DNA from: Guptibacillus spartinae
Lineage (GTDB): Bacteria > Bacillota > Bacilli > Bacillales > Guptibacillaceae
Length of the DNA stretch: 64,000 bases
Direction: 5' to 3'
Assembly (NCBI RefSeq): GCF_028610625.1
Contig: NZ_JAQQWU010000009.1
Location: 1 to 64,000 of the forward strand
The position numbers and the translations under genes are program-made. Positions 60,000 through 64,000 of the stretch are shown piece after piece. How positions within the stretch are numbered: position 1 is the first letter of the stretch; the number at the start of each line of letters is the position of its first letter. The notes under the pieces were generated by a model. The model saw only the letters and a program-made list of their open reading frames with translations. It had not been told where the DNA came from and ran no database searches.

Positions 60000-61736
60000 C
60001 TATTTGTCCTCCATTAGTGGAATCAAAAAGCAAATGGTTGTACCGTTATAAGGATCGCTATGAATAGAAAGACTTGCTTCGTTTCCAAATAGCATGGTGA
60101 GGCGACGATTAACGTTATAGAGGCCAAGTCCTGTCCCAGTTTCAGACGAGACGTGTGTGTTACCAAGCTCTGGTAAACGATCAGTGGGAATTCCCTCCCC
60201 GTTATCAGTTACACAAACAGTAACCCCGTTTCCGTGTTGAGAAATTGTAATTTCAACGAGACAATCATACTCTTTATTTTTGATACCGTGTTTAATCGCA
60301 TTCTCCACAATCGGTTGTAACGTGAGAGGAGGCAATTGAAAGGATAATGCACGCTCATCAATTGTATAGTTAACAGTTAGTCTATCTACAAAACGAGCTT
60401 CTTCCACTTCAAGGTAGGCTTTTACATGTTTTAGCTCCTGGTTAAGTGAGGTCATGTTCGCCGTTGTTCCAGACAAATTCTGTCTTAAAAAGTGTGAAAG
60501 GGAAACGAGTAATTTACGCGCTTTGTCAGGTTCAATTCGAATTAACGAAATGATCGTATTCAGTGAGTTAAAAAGAAAGTGTGGACTAATTTGTGCTTGT
60601 AAGGCCTTAATTTCGGCTTCTTTTGCCAGCTGATAGGCTTTATCTGCTTCAGCTATTTCTAACTGGTTGCTAAGAAGGTTGCTGAGACCGAGAACGAGCT
60701 CGGTAATAATATGGGTAATCTCTTTCTCGGATTGAAAATAGAATTTAAGCGTGCCAATCGTTTTACCCCGCTGTTTAAGAGGTGCAATAATGGCTGCTCC
60801 GAGCGGACAATTCTTCTCAGCACAGTGAATGGTTTGATCATTTGCTATCACAATTTCACCTTTATGAATCACGTCTTTCGTAATGGTTGTTTGAATTTCG
60901 TGTCCTGATTGGTGATGGTCGTTCGCAAGACCAACGTGACTTAAAATGTGTGTACGATCCGTTATGGCTACTGCGCTACCTTCAATTTCTCGATGAAGAA
61001 TTTGACAAACTTCATGAGCTGAAGCTTCGGAAAGTCCCTGTCTGAGATAACCAAGTGTTTGATCCGCAATACGAAGGGTTTTCTGGGCCTGAAGTGCACC
61101 CGCTTTTTCTTCCTCGTTTACAACATTCTTTATAATAAGAAGGAAGAGAGCGCAGCCAATTCCGTTTGCGAGGATCATTGGGATTCCGATCACTTCTACA
61201 AGAGCCAGGGCATTTTGGAACGGTTTAGAAAGAATCAAGATAATGAGCATTTGAACGGCTTCAGCACCTGCGCCGATCATAAAGGCCGATCGAAGTTTCA
61301 CATGACGATTTCGTTTATGTAAAGAGCCAGCAATAAGCCCGGCAATGATAGAAGCAAGTCCACAAGCAAATGCAGTGAATCCTCCAAGCATATAGCGATG
61401 AATCCCAGCGATAAGTCCAGCCCCAAAGCCGACTCTTTTTCCGCCAAGAAGTCCAGCAAGTACCACGCCGATTACTCTTGAATTCGCGATGGCTTCGTCT
61501 GAAGAAACTTCAAGCGGCCAGGAATTGAATTGAAGGGAATCGGTACTAAATGTTAATCCTGTATATGTTCCGATAATGCCAAAGAAACCAAAGAAGCCGA
61601 TCGCAACATACTGCTGCTTACGAGCCAGTTGATCGGTGTAGATCATATCGCGGAAGAAGCGAAAGCGGGTTAGCACAAATGCAATCGTAACGATAATGCC
61701 AAGTCGCTCTAGCATCGTAAGCAAGAGTTCAAACAT
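60000..61736 (-). CDS. LytS/BtsS-type sensor histidine kinase
   Basis: A 578-residue kinase: N-terminal 5TM-Lyt membrane sensor (with NSRVIGVVLAGLLGG), GAF domain (about 220–350), then His_kinase (QISPHFLFNSLNTI, the phospho-His motif) and HATPase_c (ENAIKHG, GEGIP). Related BtsS binds extracellular pyruvate and LytS of B. subtilis controls the pyruvate importer PftAB. Paired with the LytTR regulator and cstA. Confidence 0.93.
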   Translation of the reverse strand: MFELLLTMLERLGIIVTIAFVLTRFRFFRDMIYTDQLARKQQYVAIGFFGFFGIIGTYTGLTFSTDSLQFNSWPLEVSSDEAIANSRVIGVVLAGLLGGKRVGFGAGLIAGIHRYMLGGFTAFACGLASIIAGLIAGSLHKRNRHVKLRSAFMIGAGAEAVQMLIILILSKPFQNALALVEVIGIPMILANGIGCALFLLIIKNVVNEEEKAGALQAQKTLRIADQTLGYLRQGLSEASAHEVCQILHREIEGSAVAITDRTHILSHVGLANDHHQSGHEIQTTITKDVIHKGEIVIANDQTIHCAEKNCPLGAAIIAPLKQRGKTIGTLKFYFQSEKEITHIITELVLGLSNLLSNQLEIAEADKAYQLAKEAEIKALQAQISPHFLFNSLNTIISLIRIEPDKARKLLVSLSHFLRQNLSGTTANMTSLNQELKHVKAYLEVEEARFVDRLTVNYTIDERALSFQLPPLTLQPIVENAIKHGIKNKEYDCLVEITISQHGNGVTVCVTDNGEGIPTDRLPELGNTHVSSETGTGLGLYNVNRRLTMLFGNEASLSIHSDPYNGTTICFLIPLMEDK

Positions 61737-61764
61737 GAGAGGAAAGCTCCTTTCTGACCGATCC

Positions 61765-61777
61765 GGTGCCTGTCACC
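61765..61777. repeat. Dispersed GTGCCTGTCAC motif, copy 3
   Basis: GGTGCCTGTCACC, inside a slightly longer CCGG...CCGG frame, lies 29 bp upstream of the LytS-type gene. It shares GTGCCTGTCACC-R-CCCG with copy 1. Confidence 0.6.
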
Positions 61778-61907
61778 ACCCGGTTTAAATCAAATTTTGT
61801 CGAATGGTAAAGCGGTTACTTCTTATTATACGGGTTTTTAAGTAGAGATAAAACGGATGGAACAAGGAATCCCACATAAGGTACGATATCATTTTACCCT
61901 CTTACTT

Positions 61908-63326
61908 TTACGTTTGAATCTCAAATTTCCTTAACCTGTACTGCAAGCTTTGTCTACTCAGACCTAACATTTGTGCTGATTTGGAGATATTGTTTTTGTT
62001 TTCATTAAGCACTTGTTGAATATAAATTTTTTCAGCTTTCTCCATTTGTTCTTTCAAAGGGATGATTTGATTTGAGTGCTGAATGGTTAGCTGATTAGAC
62101 TCTATTGAATGTCTATCTTTTTGGAATGGTGATTTATTTCGATACTGAAATGGCAAATGAGTATAATCGATGATGTCTTCGCTCATCATTAGGTTCATTG
62201 CCCCTTCAATAATATGTTCTAATTCCCGTACATTCCCTGGCCAGTCGTAAGCCTGAAATGATTCAAAGACTTGAGCGTCTACGCCTTTCACGTCCATTTG
62301 AAAGAGATCGTTGTATTTTGAAATAAACGATTCCACTAACAAAGAGATATCCTTTTTCCTTTCTCTAAGTGGAGGAATAAACAACGTCACAACTCCAAGT
62401 CGATAATACAAATCTTTGCGCATTCGCGCATTCGCAATGGCTTCAATAGGATCTTCGTTCATTGTTGCGATGATTCTAACGTCAATGGTCTTATCCTCTG
62501 TGTCCCCAATACGGCGAATGGTTTTTTCCTGTAGCACTCTCAATAATTTCGCTTGTAAATTCATACTGAGTGAATTGATTTCATCAAGTAATAACGTCCC
62601 GCCTTCTGCTTGTTCAAATAAACCCGGACGTTCCATAGCTCCTGTAAAGGCACCTCGTTTTGTACCAAATAAAAGACTTTCAATTAAATTATCCGGGAGG
62701 GCAGCACAGTTTTGCGAAATAAAGGGAGCGGAAGAACGGTGGCTTCCATTGTGGATGCTTTGAGCAAATACTTCTTTTCCGGTCCCGGTCTCCCCAACGA
62801 TTAAAACAGACGACGATGTCCGTGTGCTCCGTTTTGTATTTTCAATCACTTCTTGAATAGCTGCACTTTTACCAATAATGCTATTAAATGTAAATCGCGT
62901 GTTTCCTTTGCGATTCATGTTGTCACGAATTAACCGTTCAAGCTTTGTCACGTCGTTGGAAATCTCGACAGCGCCTTTAATCGTACCATTTTCTATGATT
63001 GGGAATGAGTTGTTAATAGTTGTGATTTCTTTCCCTTTATTATTAAAATACGTTTGCTTTACATTTGACGTTTCGATGCCTTTTTGGAGGGCCAGTACGA
63101 GCGTACTGCTTTCATTCGCTGAGAACATAAAGACATCTAATAAATATTTATCAAGAACATCCTGGCGATCCATGGCTTCAATATGCATCATTTTAGGATT
63201 ATAAATAATCGTTTTGCCTTTTTCATCAATTACATGAACCCCTACGTCGATTTTATCGATGATTTTTCTATATACCTGGTTCATGGTTTTAAGGGACTTC
63301 CAATCGTTTTCCGTATCATTATCCAA
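61908..63326 (-). CDS. rocR: RocR, sigma-54-dependent activator of arginine catabolism
   Basis: A 472-residue NtrC/NifA-type activator: N-terminal PAS-like sensor (about 15–130), AAA+ domain with Walker A GETGTGKE (178–185) and the sigma-54 contact loop GAFTGA (225–230), and a Fis-type HTH (SKSAQMLGLSRQSLQYRLRKF). RocR responds to ornithine/citrulline. The frame is open to 63407, but TTG 63326 is 8 nt from AAGGAGG and gives the family length. Divergent from rocD. Confidence 0.93.
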   Translation of the reverse strand: MDNDTENDWKSLKTMNQVYRKIIDKIDVGVHVIDEKGKTIIYNPKMMHIEAMDRQDVLDKYLLDVFMFSANESSTLVLALQKGIETSNVKQTYFNNKGKEITTINNSFPIIENGTIKGAVEISNDVTKLERLIRDNMNRKGNTRFTFNSIIGKSAAIQEVIENTKRSTRTSSSVLIVGETGTGKEVFAQSIHNGSHRSSAPFISQNCAALPDNLIESLLFGTKRGAFTGAMERPGLFEQAEGGTLLLDEINSLSMNLQAKLLRVLQEKTIRRIGDTEDKTIDVRIIATMNEDPIEAIANARMRKDLYYRLGVVTLFIPPLRERKKDISLLVESFISKYNDLFQMDVKGVDAQVFESFQAYDWPGNVRELEHIIEGAMNLMMSEDIIDYTHLPFQYRNKSPFQKDRHSIESNQLTIQHSNQIIPLKEQMEKAEKIYIQQVLNENKNNISKSAQMLGLSRQSLQYRLRKFEIQT

Positions 63327-63389
63327 GTTACATACCTCCTTTGCTACTATCGCTATTGTATGTATGAAAGGCGGCTGAGTGCAATGTTG

Positions 63390-63438
63390 TTTTGCGTTTG
63401 CATGCAAAAAAACTCAAACGGATGCAAAAATATTTTGC
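63390..63438. promoter_or_regulatory. RocR upstream activating sequences
   Basis: Two inverted repeats: TTTTGC-N8-GCAAAA (63390–63409) and GCAAAA-ATA-TTTTGC (63424–63438). They lie about 60–100 bp upstream of the -24 element of rocD and between the divergent rocR and rocD, as in B. subtilis. Confidence 0.75.
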
Positions 63439-63491
63439 GTTTTGAAATCGCGCAATCTAGGTTATTCCTGTGCTTTAACGAGTAGTGAAAG

Positions 63492-63509
63492 TTGGCATGA
63501 AACTTGCTT
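63492..63509 (+). promoter_or_regulatory. Sigma-54 (SigL) promoter of rocD
   Basis: TTGGCATGAAACTTGCTT has the GG (63494) and GC (63506) 12 bp apart, matching TTGGCAC-N5-TTGCW. It is 74 nt upstream of rocD. Confidence 0.88.
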
Positions 63510-63582
63510 ATTACTTAAGGAGAGGTAGAGCGAAGGGATCTTTGCTCCCTTATGTGAGGCGAACTTTTAAAGGAGGAAGAAC

Positions 63583-64000
63583 ATGAAAACACAAACAACG
63601 AGTGAGAATGTAATCGGGAAAACTACCCAATTCGGAGCGAATAACTATAACCCGCTTCCAATTGTTATTACGGATGCAGTAGGGGTGTGGGTGAAAGACC
63701 CTGAAGGTAACCGATATATGGATATGCTGAGTGCTTATTCAGCGGTGAATCAAGGACATTGTCACCCGAAGATTATTCAAGCGTTAAAAAATCAAGCAGA
63801 CCGCATTACGCTAACTTCTAGAGCGTTTCATAACGACCAATTAGCTCCGTTTTATGAGAAGGTTGCAAAGCTAACTAATAAAGCAAAAGTTCTTCCAATG
63901 AATACTGGGGCAGAAGCAGTAGAAACCGCCATTAAAACAGTGCGACGCTGGGCTTATGATGTGAAAGGTGTTTCTGAAAATCAGGCTGAAATTATTGCAT
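63583..64000 (+). CDS. rocD: Ornithine aminotransferase, N-terminal part
   Basis: The first 139 residues of a PLP-dependent aminotransferase run off the window. [27 protein letters not shown] and [15 protein letters not shown] are characteristic of ornithine aminotransferase, which forms glutamate semialdehyde in arginine breakdown. Shine–Dalgarno AAAGGAGG at 9 nt. Expressed from the SigL promoter under RocR. Confidence 0.94.
   Translation, partial: MKTQTTSENVIGKTTQFGANNYNPLPIVITDAVGVWVKDPEGNRYMDMLSAYSAVNQGHCHPKIIQALKNQADRITLTSRAFHNDQLAPFYEKVAKLTNKAKVLPMNTGAEAVETAIKTVRRWAYDVKGVSENQAEIIA

Noticed and set aside
62416-62763. 115-aa reading frame antisense to rocR
   Set aside because: Overlaps the conserved AAA+ domain coding region; no independent evidence.

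Overview
The window is a stretch of low-to-moderate GC Firmicute chromosome from an endospore-forming member of the Bacillaceae. The evidence is strong gene-order agreement with the Bacillus subtilis pur–pcrA–ligA–gatCAB–rlmCD region, AGGAGG-type ribosome binding sites throughout, spore-associated small proteins (two YjcZ-type, one GerPA/PF-type) and classic Bacillus regulators (PurR, PerR, Zur, DesKR, RocR, HxlR). The genus cannot be fixed from the sequence; an alkaliphilic or marine Bacillaceae lineage is a guess.

Layout. 1–0.7 kb: 3' end of an rRNA operon (23S tail, 5S, terminator), followed by a truncated second 5S copy. 0.9–2.9 kb: a quinone/electrophile-detoxification cassette (CatR/YodB-like regulator, two-domain VOC dioxygenase/glyoxalase, Hbn/Frm2-type nitroreductase) with a palindromic operator over the predicted start of transcription. 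3–4.4 kb: small Hsp20, YebE, YebG. 4.4–17.4 kb: the complete purine operon purEKBCSQLFMNHD behind two PurR boxes, a sigma-A promoter and a guanine-type riboswitch with terminator. 17.4–36.2 kb: EYxxD microprotein, DUF2892 protein, YerA, YerC, pcrB-pcrA-ligA-camS, a zinc-binding lipoprotein under Zur boxes, a proline-type Na+ symporter with a microprotein partner, gatCAB, dgkB, rlmCD. 36–43 kb: katG with a PerR box, then a MarR regulator and a heterodimeric ABC exporter. 43–49 kb: HAD phosphatase, aldehyde dehydrogenase, two NAD(P)-binding oxidoreductases, duplicated YjcZ genes, LysR regulator. 49–52 kb: des-desK-desR cold-membrane system. 52–54.6 kb: PAP2 phosphatase and the hxlAB/hxlR ribulose-monophosphate formaldehyde-fixation locus. 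54.7–57.6 kb: esterase, GerPA-like protein, a lactate-permease remnant, small membrane proteins, a nucleotidyltransferase. 57.7–64 kb: CstA/BtsT-type pyruvate (peptide) transporter with a cre site and LytS/LytT-type two-component system, then RocR divergent from a truncated rocD with a sigma-54 promoter.

The structures least explained by known genes are intergenic. There are three arrays of short quasi-palindromic motifs repeated every 20 (or 21) bp: TCGCGGAA at about 0.75 kb and 20.2 kb, and GGCCAATA at about 34.7 kb. There are two tandem ~120-nt elements before pcrB whose sequences differ but whose hairpins are kept by compensatory changes. A dispersed GTGCCTGTCAC motif occurs three times in intergenic DNA. 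Several very short genes sit next to transporters (34 aa before the proline symporter, 49 aa after cstA) and are easily missed.
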